Assembly: GCF_028279465.1 (NCBI RefSeq)
Contig: NZ_JANQNS010000008.1
Coordinates: forward strand, 248,001 to 312,000
Direction of reading: 5' to 3'
DNA length: 64,000 nucleotides
DNA from: Parasphingopyxis sp.
GTDB lineage: Bacteria > Pseudomonadota > Alphaproteobacteria > Sphingomonadales > Sphingomonadaceae
This document shows, piece by piece, positions 46,335 to 55,032 of this stretch; within the stretch, counting starts at the first letter, position 1; every line of letters begins with the position of its first letter. The position numbers and the translations under genes were made by a program. A model generated the notes under the pieces. It saw only the letters and a program-made list of their open reading frames with translations, did no database searches and was not told where the DNA came from.

Positions 46335-47151
46335 GGGAGAGGTCCGTCCATTGGGCCGCACGCGCGGTATGGCGCGCTTCGAATTTGTCGCGCGTATCGC
46401 CCTCGGTCTGGACGACGCACCAGCCGCCGCCGGCCTCGACCGTTTCACGCACGGGTCCGGCGATCACCTCCGGCGTCATCGCCTTGCGCCAATACTCGCC
46501 AACGCTGTCGTCGAGTTGCCGTTCGCCGCCATAGCGTTCGGGCCGTGCGCGGCCGCTGTTCCAGATGCCGGTGTTCAGCAGGCCCGGACACAGGATCGTC
46601 ACGCCGATATCATATTCGCGCATTTCGTTGAGCAGGGCCTCGCCGACGGCGGCGGTCGCATATTTGGAGGCCGCGTAGAGCGGGAAGGGGCCGTCTATCG
46701 GTACCAATGTCGCGCTCGATGCGGTCACGCCGATATGGGCGGGGCCCGCGCGCGCGATCATCTTCGGTGCGAAAGCCTGGGCCGTCCAGATCGTACCGAA
46801 GAGGTTTACATCATAGACCCAGCGGATCGCCTTTTCCTTGCCGTCCGACAGTTTCGCCGCCGCACCGACTCCCGCGTTGATCCAAAGCATGGATGGGACG
46901 ACATCGTCCGCCGCGAGTCGATCGGCCAGCGCGATCATCGCATCGCGATCGCTGACATCGGCGGTTTCTGTGCGGACGGATACGCCCGTATCGGCCAGCT
47001 TCGCAGCGGCTTCGGCGAGCGCGTCATCCCGGATATCGAGCAGGACGATATTGGCGCCGGCTTCGGCGAAGGAACGGGCGAGGGCGAAGCCGATGCCATC
47101 GGCTGCGCCGGTTACGAGCGCCCAGCGCCCGGCAAGATCGGAATAGAGCAT
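46327..47151 (-). CDS. Short-chain dehydrogenase/reductase
   Basis: A 274-residue classical SDR. The Rossmann motif is VTGAADGIGFALA at residues 14-26, and the acidic residue of LLDIRDD suggests NAD(H). The NAG-type motif is WINAGVG, the catalytic Tyr and Lys are in YAASKYATAAV, and the Ser in TASSATLVP. The substrate is unknown. It is upstream of, and overlaps by 8 bases, the threonine synthase gene, so the two probably form one transcript. A terminator of the rplM-rpsI operon lies upstream. Confidence 0.9.
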   Translation of the reverse strand: MLYSDLAGRWALVTGAADGIGFALARSFAEAGANIVLLDIRDDALAEAAAKLADTGVSVRTETADVSDRDAMIALADRLAADDVVPSMLWINAGVGAAAKLSDGKEKAIRWVYDVNLFGTIWTAQAFAPKMIARAGPAHIGVTASSATLVPIDGPFPLYAASKYATAAVGEALLNEMREYDIGVTILCPGLLNTGIWNSGRARPERYGGERQLDDSVGEYWRKAMTPEVIAGPVRETVEAGGGWCVVQTEGDTRDKFEARHTARAAQWTDLSHD

Positions 47152-47176
47152 GCCGCAGTTCTACGCGGCGTGGCTC

Positions 47177-47206
47177 AAAAGAAAAGGCGGCCCGAAGACC
47201 GCCTTT
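47177..47206 (-). terminator. Intrinsic terminator of rplM-rpsI
   Basis: On the minus strand AAAGGCGG pairs with CCGCCTTT around an 8-base loop and is followed by TCTTTT. It lies 27 bases beyond the rpsI stop. Confidence 0.8.
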
Positions 47207-47232
47207 CCAAAGTGTCGAATTGATCGAACGCC

Positions 47233-47814
47233 CTAGCGCTTCGAGAACTGGAAGCTCTTGCGCGCCTTGGCCCGGCCATATTTCTTACGCTCGACGACGC
47301 GGCTGTCGCGGGTCAGGAACCCGGCGGCCTTCATCGTGCCGCGCAGCTTCGGCTCGTACCGGGCGAGCGCCTGGCTGATGCCATGCTTGACCGCGCCGGC
47401 CTGGCCCGAAAGCCCGCCGCCTTTGACGGTAGCGACGATATCATACTGGCCGCGCCGCTCCGAGATATCAAAGGGCTGGTTGATGATGAGACGCAGCGAA
47501 GGCCGCGCGAAATATTTGGACTGGTCCCGGCCATTGACCGTGATCATACCCTTGCCCGGCTTCAGCCAGACGCGCGCAACGGCATCCTTGCGGCGGCCGG
47601 TCGCATAGGCGCGGCCGAGATCGTCGATCTCCTGTTCGCGCAGCGGCGTTTCTTCGACGGGCGGCGCGGCTTCCTCAGCAGAGTCAGTGGTGTCTTCCGC
47701 AGGCGTGTCCGCAGCGGCTTCGGCTTCGGCGGCCGGCTTTTCTTCCGTCTTGGTCTCCGCTTCAGCGGCTTCGGTGATCTCTTTGAGATCTGACAGGGAT
47801 TTCTTGTCGGCCAT
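47233..47814 (-). CDS. rpsI: 30S ribosomal protein S9 with long acidic N-terminal extension
   Basis: The ribosomal core starts at about residue 69 ([15 protein letters not shown]) and ends with the conserved [11 protein letters not shown] tail that reaches the P site. Before it lies an unusual 65-residue Ala/Glu/Pro-rich acidic arm ([16 protein letters not shown]). S9 proteins in most bacteria are about 130 residues; this one has 193. The start overlaps the rplM stop by one base (TAATG), the usual rplM-rpsI coupling. Whether the arm stays on the ribosome is unknown. Confidence 0.95.
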   Translation of the reverse strand: MADKKSLSDLKEITEAAEAETKTEEKPAAEAEAAADTPAEDTTDSAEEAAPPVEETPLREQEIDDLGRAYATGRRKDAVARVWLKPGKGMITVNGRDQSKYFARPSLRLIINQPFDISERRGQYDIVATVKGGGLSGQAGAVKHGISQALARYEPKLRGTMKAAGFLTRDSRVVERKKYGRAKARKSFQFSKR

Positions 47815-48293
47815 TATGCGCTCACCTTATTCTTGCGATTGCGGGAAGCGAGATCGATCGTCTCGGGCTTGAGCGCCTCATGCGGATGCTCGGCGCCCGG
47901 GAAGACGCGCAGGTTGCGCATCTGCTGACGGCCCAGCGGGCCACGCGGGATCATCCGCTCGACGGCTTTCTGGAACACGCGCTCGGGGAACTTGCCCTCG
48001 AAAATCCGTTCCGGCGTCGTTTCCTTCAGGCCGCCCGGATAACCGGTATGCTTGTAATAGATCTTGTCGGTCGTCTTGTTGCCGGTGAAGCGGGCTTTCG
48101 CGGCGTTGATGACGATGACATTGTCGCCGCAGTCGACATGCGGCGTGAAAATCGGCTTGTGCTTGCCGCGCAGAATCTTCGCGACTTCGGCTGCGGCGCG
48201 ACCGACGACGAGACCGTCGACATCGACCAACACCCATTTCTTTTCCACTTCGGTCTTGTTCGCCGAGCGGGTGGTTTTCGTGAGCGCCTTCAT
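47814..48293 (-). CDS. rplM: 50S ribosomal protein L13
   Basis: A 159-residue L13, an early-assembly protein of the large subunit. Recognisable parts are [20 protein letters not shown], the basic [18 protein letters not shown] and [21 protein letters not shown]. Start 48293 is chosen because GGAGG lies 9-13 bases upstream; the earlier in-frame ATG at 48308 would overlap that site. It heads the rplM-rpsI operon. A promoter and a hairpin are visible upstream. In E. coli L13 represses its own mRNA, and the hairpin next to the ribosome site is a candidate here. Confidence 0.96.
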   Translation of the reverse strand: MKALTKTTRSANKTEVEKKWVLVDVDGLVVGRAAAEVAKILRGKHKPIFTPHVDCGDNVIVINAAKARFTGNKTTDKIYYKHTGYPGGLKETTPERIFEGKFPERVFQKAVERMIPRGPLGRQQMRNLRVFPGAEHPHEALKPETIDLASRNRKNKVSA

Positions 48294-48310
48294 GGCCTCA
48301 ACCTCCATAA

Positions 48311-48325
48311 GGGGCTCTGCGCCCC
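48311..48325 (-). promoter_or_regulatory. Hairpin in the rplM leader
   Basis: GGGGC and GCCCC pair around TCTGC, immediately upstream of the GGAGG ribosome site of rplM. It could serve as the landing site for autogenous control by L13, as is known for other ribosomal operons. This is inferred from position. Confidence 0.4.
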
Positions 48326-48379
48326 GGCTTGCGTAAAAAACAGATACGCCACCCCGTGAGGAGCGGCGTTTCGAGCGGC

Positions 48380-48408
48380 CTAATGGCGACTAATGCGCGC
48401 TACGTCAA
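48380..48408 (-). promoter_or_regulatory. Sigma-70-type promoter of rplM-rpsI
   Basis: On the minus strand TTGACG (48403-48408) is followed by a 17-base spacer and CATTAG (48380-48385). The -35 matches the consensus in five of six positions. It lies about 90 bases upstream of rplM. Confidence 0.5.
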
Positions 48409-48460
48409 GCAGAGCGGGGCTTTGCTGACGGGTATTATGATACCATCGCTTACGCCGCGC

Positions 48461-48781
48461 TCAATCATCGGTCTCCGAATTGACCCATTCCGCATAGCTT
48501 TCGAGCGTACGCGCGATCGGCCAGAGACAGACCGCGGGGACGTCATAGCTGTGCATTTGCGTGATGCCAGCGATCAGCGCGTTGGCCGCGTCCATGGTCG
48601 TCTTGAATAGCGTGGGGACCTCCTCTGCCGTCTCGATATCGCCGTCCCAGCGGTAGATCGATTTGGCGGGCCCGAGGATATTGACGCAGGCGGCGAGGCG
48701 CTTCTCGACCATCGCGCGGCCGATCCGCTCGGCTTCGTCCCGCGATCCGAACACCGCATAGACGGTCGCGATATCGCTCAT
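48461..48781 (-). CDS. cutA: Divalent-cation tolerance protein CutA
   Basis: A 106-residue CutA1 trimer subunit. The family features are TVYAVFGSRDEAERIGRAMVEKRLAACVN (split here by the Cys-containing strand), YRWDGDIETAEEV and the HSYDVPAVCLWPI block. CutA is linked to copper tolerance in E. coli, but its molecular role is not settled. The ATG overlaps the ctaA stop by 4 bases. The pairing with haem A synthase, an enzyme of the copper-dependent oxidase pathway, is suggestive. A longer frame continuing into ctaA was rejected. Confidence 0.92.
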   Translation of the reverse strand: MSDIATVYAVFGSRDEAERIGRAMVEKRLAACVNILGPAKSIYRWDGDIETAEEVPTLFKTTMDAANALIAGITQMHSYDVPAVCLWPIARTLESYAEWVNSETDD

Positions 48782-49824
48782 GCCGGTTCCCGCCGGCCGA
48801 TCAGATGCGCGCCCCATGCGGCGGTGATGACGACCAGTGCGCCCACCGCCTGATGCGAGGTAGCGATCACGATGTTCATGCCCGAGAGCAGCGTGGCGAT
48901 GCCGAGCAGAAACTGGGTGCCGAAGGCAGTGTGGATCGCGACCGAAGCCATGCGATGCTCTTTGCGGACCTTCCGCGCCATCCAGACGAGCGCGATCACG
49001 GTAACGACCGCCCACCAGCGATGCGCGAATTGCACCACGATGGGATTGTCGACGAGATTGCGCCAGGCGGTTTCCAGCATCGGCGTATTGGCCGGGAAGA
49101 ACTCGTTGCCCATCAGCGGCCAGGTCGCGAAGGCGTAGCCCGCCTTAAGGCCGGCGACGAACGCGCCGAGCATGATCTGGATGGCGAGCACGAGCAGTAC
49201 GCCGAGCGAAAAGCCGGTCATTCTCGCCGGTTGCGCCTCCGCATTGCGATCGAGCGCGAACAGGTCGAGCGCCGTCCAGACGAGCCCGCCGAGAATGAAG
49301 AGCGCCGTCATCAGATGCACGGCGAGCCGGATATGGCTGACATCTGGGCGGTCGACGAGGCCGCTCGCGACCATCCACCAGCCGATTGCGCCCTGGAACC
49401 CGCCAAGCGCGAGCAGCGCGACAAGACGGAAATGATAGCCGGTCGGGATCGCCTTCTTGATCCAGAACCAGGCGAGCGGGATGGCGAAAGCGAGGCCGAT
49501 CAGCCGGCCAAGCACGCGGTGGACATATTCCCAGAAGAAGATCGCCTGGAATTCGGCCATCGACATGCCGCGATTGATCTGTTGGTATTCGGGCGAGGTG
49601 CGATAGGCTTCGAGTTCGGCTTCCCATTGTTCGGCGTTAAGCGGAGGTATGATCCCCGAAATCGGCTCCCAGCGCACCATGGAGAGTCCGGATTCGGTCA
49701 GCCGCGTGATCCCGCCGACGACGACCATCACGAACACCAGCGCGGCCACGCCGAGCAGCCACCAGGCGATAGCTCTGGGGCGTCCGATGGTTTCGCTGGG
49801 TTGGGGCAGGGCAACACTCGTCAT
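48778..49824 (-). CDS. ctaA: Haem A synthase (COX15/CtaA type 2)
   Basis: The 348-residue inner-membrane enzyme converts haem O to haem A for cytochrome c oxidase. It has eight helices in two four-helix halves. The haem-ligand histidines sit in WEYVHRVLGR, SHIRLAVHLMTAL, QFAHRWWAV and ATSHQAVGALV. The loop GGITRLTESGLSMVRWEPI is typical of the proteobacterial/mitochondrial form. It is coupled to cutA downstream. Two palindromes sit 39-81 bases upstream of its start and may regulate it. Confidence 0.95.
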   Translation of the reverse strand: MTSVALPQPSETIGRPRAIAWWLLGVAALVFVMVVVGGITRLTESGLSMVRWEPISGIIPPLNAEQWEAELEAYRTSPEYQQINRGMSMAEFQAIFFWEYVHRVLGRLIGLAFAIPLAWFWIKKAIPTGYHFRLVALLALGGFQGAIGWWMVASGLVDRPDVSHIRLAVHLMTALFILGGLVWTALDLFALDRNAEAQPARMTGFSLGVLLVLAIQIMLGAFVAGLKAGYAFATWPLMGNEFFPANTPMLETAWRNLVDNPIVVQFAHRWWAVVTVIALVWMARKVRKEHRMASVAIHTAFGTQFLLGIATLLSGMNIVIATSHQAVGALVVITAAWGAHLIGRREPA

Positions 49825-49862
49825 GATGCAGCGCAGATATGCTTCCCTATGCCGATTGCCAA

Positions 49863-49905
49863 CATGTGCCGGGGCACATGCTTTTCCGCTGCATGATATT
49901 GCAGC
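49863..49905. promoter_or_regulatory. Two adjacent palindromes between ctaA and the Fur/Zur gene
   Basis: CATGTGCC-GG-GGCACATG (49863-49880) is a perfect 18-base palindrome. GCTGCA-TGATAT-TGCAGC (49888-49905) is a second, with centres 25 bases apart. They sit upstream of both divergent genes and are natural binding sites for dimeric regulators. Neither matches a Fur or Zur box I can name. Confidence 0.5.
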
Positions 49906-50011
49906 CTCGAAAAGTGATCAGTCCGCGATGGGCTGGCGACCGCCAGATCGAGCCTGATAAACCAGGCTTACAGGGATTGCGAAAGCGCCCGATTCGCCGT
50001 ATTTTCCGCAT

Positions 50012-50476
50012 ATGTCTGACCCACATCATACGCATATACTCCATGAAGGGGAGGCGCTCGTCTCTGCGGCGCGATCGGCGCTTGAGGCTTCCGGTGAGCA
50101 ATGGACGAAGATGCGCGCCGCCGTCTTCGATGCGCTCGCGGCGTTCGAACGCCCGGCCTCGGCCTATGACATCGCCGAGGCGGTGTCCAAGGCGCAGGAT
50201 CGCCGGGTCGCGGCGAACAGTGTGTACCGAATTCTTGATCTTTTTACCGCGGCCAATGTCGCGCGCCGGATCGAAAGCGAGAACGCGTATATGGTGAACC
50301 GGCATCCCGAATGTCTGCACGATTGTATCTTTCTCGTATGCGATAATTGCGGCGGAACGACGCATCTGGATGATGACAGGCTGGCCGATGGCGTGCGCGC
50401 GGCAGCCAAGCAGCAGGGGTTCAATCCCGAACGTCCGGTGATCGAGGTGCGCGGCCTGTGCGCCGAATGCGGCTGA
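50012..50476 (+). CDS. Fur family regulator, probably Zur
   Basis: A 154-residue metalloregulator. The winged-helix part has SAYDIAEAVSKAQDRRVAANSVYRILDLF, and the dimer domain has HPECLHDCIFLVCDNCGG and the final VRGLCAECG. Those two Cys pairs make the structural zinc site. The Cys- and His-rich sensory residues and the N-terminal HHTHILH fit Zur better than Fur, though a Fur or PerR role cannot be excluded. It is divergent from ctaA; dxs follows after 75 bases. Confidence 0.8.
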   Translation: MSDPHHTHILHEGEALVSAARSALEASGEQWTKMRAAVFDALAAFERPASAYDIAEAVSKAQDRRVAANSVYRILDLFTAANVARRIESENAYMVNRHPECLHDCIFLVCDNCGGTTHLDDDRLADGVRAAAKQQGFNPERPVIEVRGLCAECG

Positions 50477-50551
50477 TCTCAACTGCCTAGCGGGTTCGAC
50501 AGCACGGATTCCAGACATTAGAACGGCGAATCGAGAAAGGTTGCACTTCCT

Positions 50552-52483
50552 ATGTCCGATCGCCCCGATACCCCGTTGCTCGACCAAGTCGAATATCCGG
50601 CGGATCTCCGGAAACTCAAATCCGAACAGCTGACTCAGCTCGCGGACGAGTTACGGCAGGAAGTCATTTCCGCCGTGTCCGTGACCGGTGGGCATCTCGG
50701 CGCGGGACTCGGCGTCGTCGAACTGACGGCGGCCATCCATTATGTGTTCAATACGCCTGAGGACCGGCTGGTCTGGGATGTCGGCCATCAATGCTATCCG
50801 CATAAGATCCTTACCGGCCGCCGCGAACGCATCCGCACGCTGCGGCAGGGTGGGGGCCTGTCCGGCTTCACCAAGCGGTCCGAAAGCGAATATGATCCGT
50901 TCGGTGCCGCACACAGCTCGACCTCGATTTCGGCGGCGCTCGGCTTTGCGACCGCCAACAAGCTGGCGGGCAAACCCGGCAAGGCGATTGCTGTAATCGG
51001 CGACGGCGCGATGAGCGCCGGCATGGCCTATGAGGCGATGAACAACGCCGAGGCTGCGGGAAACCGGCTCGTCGTGATCCTCAACGACAATGATATGTCG
51101 ATTGCGCCGCCGGTCGGCGGCCTGTCTGGTTATTTGGCGCGACTAATATCGTCGCGCGAATTTCTGGGCCTGCGCGATATTGCCAAGAAGGTCGCGAAGA
51201 AGCTGCCCAAGCGGTTGCAGACCACGGCGAAAAAGGCGGACGAATATACGCGCGGCATGGTCACCGGCGGCACGCTCTTCGAAGAACTCGGCTTCTATTA
51301 TGTCGGCCCGATCGACGGGCATGACATGGATCATCTGATCCCGGTGCTCGAAAATGTGCGCGATGCGGCGGAAGGCCCTTGCCTGATCCATGTCGTGACG
51401 AAAAAGGGCAAGGGCTATTCCTTCGCCGAGGAATCGGCCGACAAATATCATGGCGTCGCCAAGTTCGACGTCGTGACCGGCAAGCAGGACAAGGGTCCGG
51501 GCGGCGGTCCGCCTGCCTATCAGAATGTCTTCGGCGAGACGCTCGCCAAGCTTGCCGAGACGGACGACCGTATCTGCGCCATTACAGCGGCCATGCCGAG
51601 CGGCACAGGCGTCGACAAATTCGCCGCTGCGCATCCCGATCGCGCCTTCGATGTCGGCATTGCCGAGCAACATGCGGTGACATTCGCAGCGGGGCTGGCC
51701 GCGCAGGGTATGCGGCCCTTCTGCGCGATTTATTCGACCTTCCTGCAACGCGCCTATGATCAGGTCGTCCATGATGTGGCGATCCAGAACCTGCCTGTGC
51801 GGTTCGCGATGGACCGGGCCGGATTCGTCGGCGCCGACGGATCGACCCATGCCGGCAGTTTCGATCTCGCCTATCTGGCGACATTGCCGAATTTCGTCGT
51901 CATGGCAGCGGCCGACGAAGCCGAACTGGCGCATATGGTCTATACCATGGTCGAGCATGATAGCGGGCCGATAGCCGTGCGCTATCCGCGCGGCGCCGGT
52001 GTCGGCGTTCCGTTGCCGGAGACGCCCGAAAAGCTCGAAATCGGCAAGGGCCGTATCGTGCGGCATGGCAGCAAGGTTGCGATCCTGTCCTTGGGCGCGC
52101 GGCTCGAAGAGGCGAAAAAGGCGGCCGACCGGCTCGACGCCATGGGGCTTAGCACCACCGTCGCCGATCTGCGCTTCGCCAAGCCGCTCGACGACGACCT
52201 GATCCGCCAGCTTCTGACCAGTCATGAGGTCGCGATCACCATCGAGGAGGCGAGCGTCGGCGGGTTTGGCGCGCATGTGCTGACCATGGCCAGCGATGAC
52301 GGACTCACCGATGCGGGTCTTACCGTCCGCACGATGCGGATGCCTGACGCATTCATCGATCAGGACAAGCCCGACAAGCAATATGCGATGGCCGGCCTCG
52401 ATGCCGACGGTATCGTCGAAACCGTGCTCAAGGCGCTGCGCCACAACAGCGTCAATGTCGAGGAACTCGGCGAGCGGGCCTAG
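50552..52483 (+). CDS. dxs: 1-deoxy-D-xylulose-5-phosphate synthase
   Basis: This 643-residue thiamine-diphosphate enzyme joins pyruvate and glyceraldehyde 3-phosphate in the first step of the MEP isoprenoid pathway. The cofactor site [18 protein letters not shown] with [13 protein letters not shown] is intact, the catalytic Glu is in [15 protein letters not shown], and the early [12 protein letters not shown] and [13 protein letters not shown] blocks are present. In sphingomonads this supplies carotenoids and quinones. The K+ channel gene follows 14 bases after the stop and is likely on the same transcript. Confidence 0.97.
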   Translation: MSDRPDTPLLDQVEYPADLRKLKSEQLTQLADELRQEVISAVSVTGGHLGAGLGVVELTAAIHYVFNTPEDRLVWDVGHQCYPHKILTGRRERIRTLRQGGGLSGFTKRSESEYDPFGAAHSSTSISAALGFATANKLAGKPGKAIAVIGDGAMSAGMAYEAMNNAEAAGNRLVVILNDNDMSIAPPVGGLSGYLARLISSREFLGLRDIAKKVAKKLPKRLQTTAKKADEYTRGMVTGGTLFEELGFYYVGPIDGHDMDHLIPVLENVRDAAEGPCLIHVVTKKGKGYSFAEESADKYHGVAKFDVVTGKQDKGPGGGPPAYQNVFGETLAKLAETDDRICAITAAMPSGTGVDKFAAAHPDRAFDVGIAEQHAVTFAAGLAAQGMRPFCAIYSTFLQRAYDQVVHDVAIQNLPVRFAMDRAGFVGADGSTHAGSFDLAYLATLPNFVVMAAADEAELAHMVYTMVEHDSGPIAVRYPRGAGVGVPLPETPEKLEIGKGRIVRHGSKVAILSLGARLEEAKKAADRLDAMGLSTTVADLRFAKPLDDDLIRQLLTSHEVAITIEEASVGGFGAHVLTMASDDGLTDAGLTVRTMRMPDAFIDQDKPDKQYAMAGLDADGIVETVLKALRHNSVNVEELGERA

Positions 52484-52497
52484 GCAAAAGGCGGGCG

Positions 52498-53256
52498 ATG
52501 TCGATCCGGTCCCGCTTCTATTACGATCTCGAACCCCGGGCGCGGCCCGAAGGGCTATCGCGCGTAAACATCATTATCGCCGTCCTGATCGTGATGGCCG
52601 CGATCGTTGCGGTGCTCGAGACCGAGCCGACGCTCCGCGATCCCTATGCGCATACATTTCTAACGATCCAACTCATTCTCGGGGTTATTTTTCTGATCGA
52701 ATATCTGCTGCGCCTTTGGGTAGCCGCAGAGGACCCGCGTTTTGCCGGCAAGCCGCTGGGCCGGCTGCGCTGGATGATGACGCCCTCGGCGATTATCGAC
52801 TTGCTGGCGCTGCTGCCACTGTTCCTGACGCTGGCCTCGACAAGCCTCTACTGGTTGCGTTTTGCGCGCATTCTCAGGATTTTGCGCGTCGTTCGGCTGG
52901 GCCGTATGAGCCGGGCGTTCGACAATGTGATGGTCGCATTGTTCGAGCGCCGCTTCGAACTCGCGGTCGCGGTCATCATCGCGCTGCTGCTGATGCTGTT
53001 CAGCGCGACCCTACTCTATTTCGCGGAGGCCGAAGCCCAGCCCGAAGCCTTCGGATCGGTGCCGCGCGCGCTGTGGTGGGCGGTCGTGACACTGACCACG
53101 ATCGGCTATGGCGATGTCTATCCGGTGACCCTGCTCGGCCGCGCCTGCGCCGCATTGATCGCGATCAGCGGGATCGGCGTGATCGCCATGCCGACCGGCA
53201 TCTTCGCCGCCGCCTTTTCCGATGCGATGCAGAAGAAGGATGAGGACGGAGAATAG
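52498..53256 (+). CDS. Voltage-gated potassium channel-like protein
   Basis: The 252-residue protein has six predicted helices. The S4-like helix carries regular arginines (RFARILRILRVVRLGR), and the pore loop has the potassium filter TTIGYGD at residues 200-206. No RCK or cyclic-nucleotide domain follows. It should form a tetrameric cation channel in the inner membrane. The ATG follows the dxs stop by 14 bases. Confidence 0.92.
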   Translation: MSIRSRFYYDLEPRARPEGLSRVNIIIAVLIVMAAIVAVLETEPTLRDPYAHTFLTIQLILGVIFLIEYLLRLWVAAEDPRFAGKPLGRLRWMMTPSAIIDLLALLPLFLTLASTSLYWLRFARILRILRVVRLGRMSRAFDNVMVALFERRFELAVAVIIALLLMLFSATLLYFAEAEAQPEAFGSVPRALWWAVVTLTTIGYGDVYPVTLLGRACAALIAISGIGVIAMPTGIFAAAFSDAMQKKDEDGE

Positions 53257-53264
53257 GCTGGGCC

Positions 53265-53768
53265 CTAATGCTCGGCCTTGCGTAGTATCGAACGGATAAC
53301 TTTTGTGGCCGAACGGAATGCGCTCGCGCCCGAGGCCTCCGCCCAACGCCCCAAAGTCCACTTGTTCAACCACGGATAAAGGTGCTGTGTGTAGAGTTTG
53401 GCATCGTCCTGAGCCGCGATAAAGTCGCGCAATTTCTTCTCCCGCGTTCCGAGTGTCCTGCGCACCTCGACCCAATCGAGGCCGCTATAAGTGTCCTTTA
53501 CCATCGCATTGTATGATTTGAGCTTGTTCCACTTGTAACCGGGAGCCGGCGTTTCAACGGCTTCGCCGGCCTTACCGCCGTCGTACCAGGTGAAGAACAG
53601 CCCGATCCAATGGGCGCGGTGTGCAACAATATCCTTGATCCGCCAATCGTCATCGGGTGCTGCAAGCAAAGCAGTTTGCGCATCGATTCTGTCCAGGGTC
53701 TTGATGAGTTTGGCATATTCCTTGTCGTGAACGGCGAGCAGCGCTTCACGGTCGGTGGCGGCAGGCAT
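53265..53768 (-). CDS. ClbS/DfsB family four-helix-bundle protein
   Basis: The 167-residue protein has the family pattern: an N-terminal helix with LLAVHDKEYAKLIKTLDRI, then WRIKDIVAHRAHWIGLFFTWY and C-terminal HLYPWLNKWTLGRWAEASGA. ClbS protects E. coli from colibactin as a cyclopropane hydrolase; DfsB-type and other relatives are DinB-fold proteins of uncertain role. No toxin synthesis genes are nearby, so a general detoxification or stress role is more likely. It converges on the channel gene with an 8-base gap. Confidence 0.82.
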   Translation of the reverse strand: MPAATDREALLAVHDKEYAKLIKTLDRIDAQTALLAAPDDDWRIKDIVAHRAHWIGLFFTWYDGGKAGEAVETPAPGYKWNKLKSYNAMVKDTYSGLDWVEVRRTLGTREKKLRDFIAAQDDAKLYTQHLYPWLNKWTLGRWAEASGASAFRSATKVIRSILRKAEH

Positions 53769-53848
53769 GGGATACTCCGGAAGATGGTGTCAGCGATTAC
53801 TGTAAACGCCTAGGGCATTGAAGATAAGACATTTTTGATGTTCAGAGA

Positions 53849-54712
53849 TCAATGCCCAAACCCCAGTCGCGCCAGTAGGCCGTCCGGTTTGCCGAGCATC
53901 CGCGCGACTTCCTCACCGACAATCCGCTGCTGTACTTCGGATGGTGGCGGAATATGGCCCTTGCCCCAATCGCCGAGGATCAGCTTGAACCGGCCGTCAT
54001 CGCCCGGCTCGGTCGATACGCCCAGGATCTCCGCGAGCGGCTCGAGCTGCAGCTCGACATGATCGTCATGCTCATTCTGACAATAGACGATCCGGCCCTT
54101 GGGCGGCGTATCGCGCAGGTCGCAATGCCGCGCGCCATAATCGCGGCCTTCCCAATATTCGTCGAGGTCCCAGGCGTGGAGCAGCCAAGGCTCAACCCGG
54201 CTCCAGGTAAAATTGCGCAGGATGATCTGCGGGTTCATGACGACGCTGACATCCTGGTCCCGGGCATAGCGCAAAGCGGCCGTGCCGCCCGCGCTGTTGC
54301 CCCAAAGCAACCGACGGGTCGCGCCGGTCAGCGCGTCGATCTTGTCCATGATCGGCGGTAACTCCTCGACGAGATTGCAATATTTGTTGCCGAAGAACCA
54401 GCCGACCCGGACATCCTCATCCAGATAGAGTGAGGGATCGCAGACCAGAATCTGATTCAGCCGCTTGGGCGCGACCTTGCGGCCCTGAAAATATGGCACG
54501 GGCTGACGCATGACCGGGCTCTGCGCGGCGTGAAACCCGAAAAAGCTCGCTTCGGCATGCCGGTTCTTGATGAGCATGGCGAGTTCGACCGCACCATACT
54601 CGATGAGGATCAGGCCAGAGGGCAGGCGATCGAGCGCAAGAAAGTCTTGCGGGGAATAGCGATACTGTTTCTGCCGCCAGCGGCGGTAATCGGTCTTGAC
54701 CGGGAAACTCAT
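53849..54712 (-). CDS. Serine-hydrolase-like protein, not firmly recognised
   Basis: The 287-residue protein has a nucleophile-elbow motif LWGNSAGGTAAL near residue 150, like alpha/beta hydrolases (G-x-S-x-G). Two late blocks, YCQNEHDDHVELQLEPL and ILGDWGKGHIPPP, may hold the acid and histidine. The N terminus (LDRLPSGLILIEYGA) does not match a familiar family. Starting at 54712 avoids a short upstream leader. Similar proteins are sometimes found in capsule or LPS regions, but no local support was seen. Confidence 0.6.
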   Translation of the reverse strand: MSFPVKTDYRRWRQKQYRYSPQDFLALDRLPSGLILIEYGAVELAMLIKNRHAEASFFGFHAAQSPVMRQPVPYFQGRKVAPKRLNQILVCDPSLYLDEDVRVGWFFGNKYCNLVEELPPIMDKIDALTGATRRLLWGNSAGGTAALRYARDQDVSVVMNPQIILRNFTWSRVEPWLLHAWDLDEYWEGRDYGARHCDLRDTPPKGRIVYCQNEHDDHVELQLEPLAEILGVSTEPGDDGRFKLILGDWGKGHIPPPSEVQQRIVGEEVARMLGKPDGLLARLGFGH

Positions 54713-54778
54713 GGCGCTCCATTGCCCGGAAACGGTCGGCAAGCGCAATGGATTATGTTCACAAGGATCGTGAGCGTG

Positions 54779-54963
54779 TTTGTCAGAAACTTCCTTGCGG
54801 AAGTTCGCGGCACCGGGAGTTTGTTTGTCAGACTCGACCTAGCGGTCGAGCGCGGCACCGGGCCTCTCCCCCTCCCGACCTCCCAAACAGGGTACACTCA
54901 GTGGGAGGTCGGGAGGGGGAGAGGGCCGGTGCCGCGATTTTCCGCCAGGAAAATTCTGACAAA
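54779..54963. repeat. Structured repeat: three hairpin modules around a 35-bp inverted repeat
   Basis: Each module is TTTGTCAGA, then a 7-bp stem with a 4-base loop, then CGCGGCACCGG. Modules begin at 54779 and 54824 in one direction, and one ends at 54963 in the opposite direction. Stems are AACTTCC, CTCGACC and ATTTTCC, each perfectly paired; in module orientation the loops are TTGC, TAGC and TGGC. The outer five stem pairs vary with pairing kept. Modules 2 and 3 are joined by a further 23-bp perfect inverted repeat (54863-54885 with 54902-54924). Outside this element, the 320-base gap between 54712 and 55033 shows nothing. Confidence 0.9.
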
Positions 54964-55032
54964 AGGAATCTCCTCTTCGACAAGCTCGACGCGAACCAAT
55001 AGGAAAAAGCTAAAGGCAGACGAGGACACCCC

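Noticed and set aside
53265-53768. Colibactin self-protection gene
   Set aside because: The family match is real but there are no polyketide/peptide synthetase genes, so a general role is more likely.
54779-54963. CRISPR-like array
   Set aside because: Only three units, unequal spacing, one inverted, and the variable part is a hairpin rather than a spacer.
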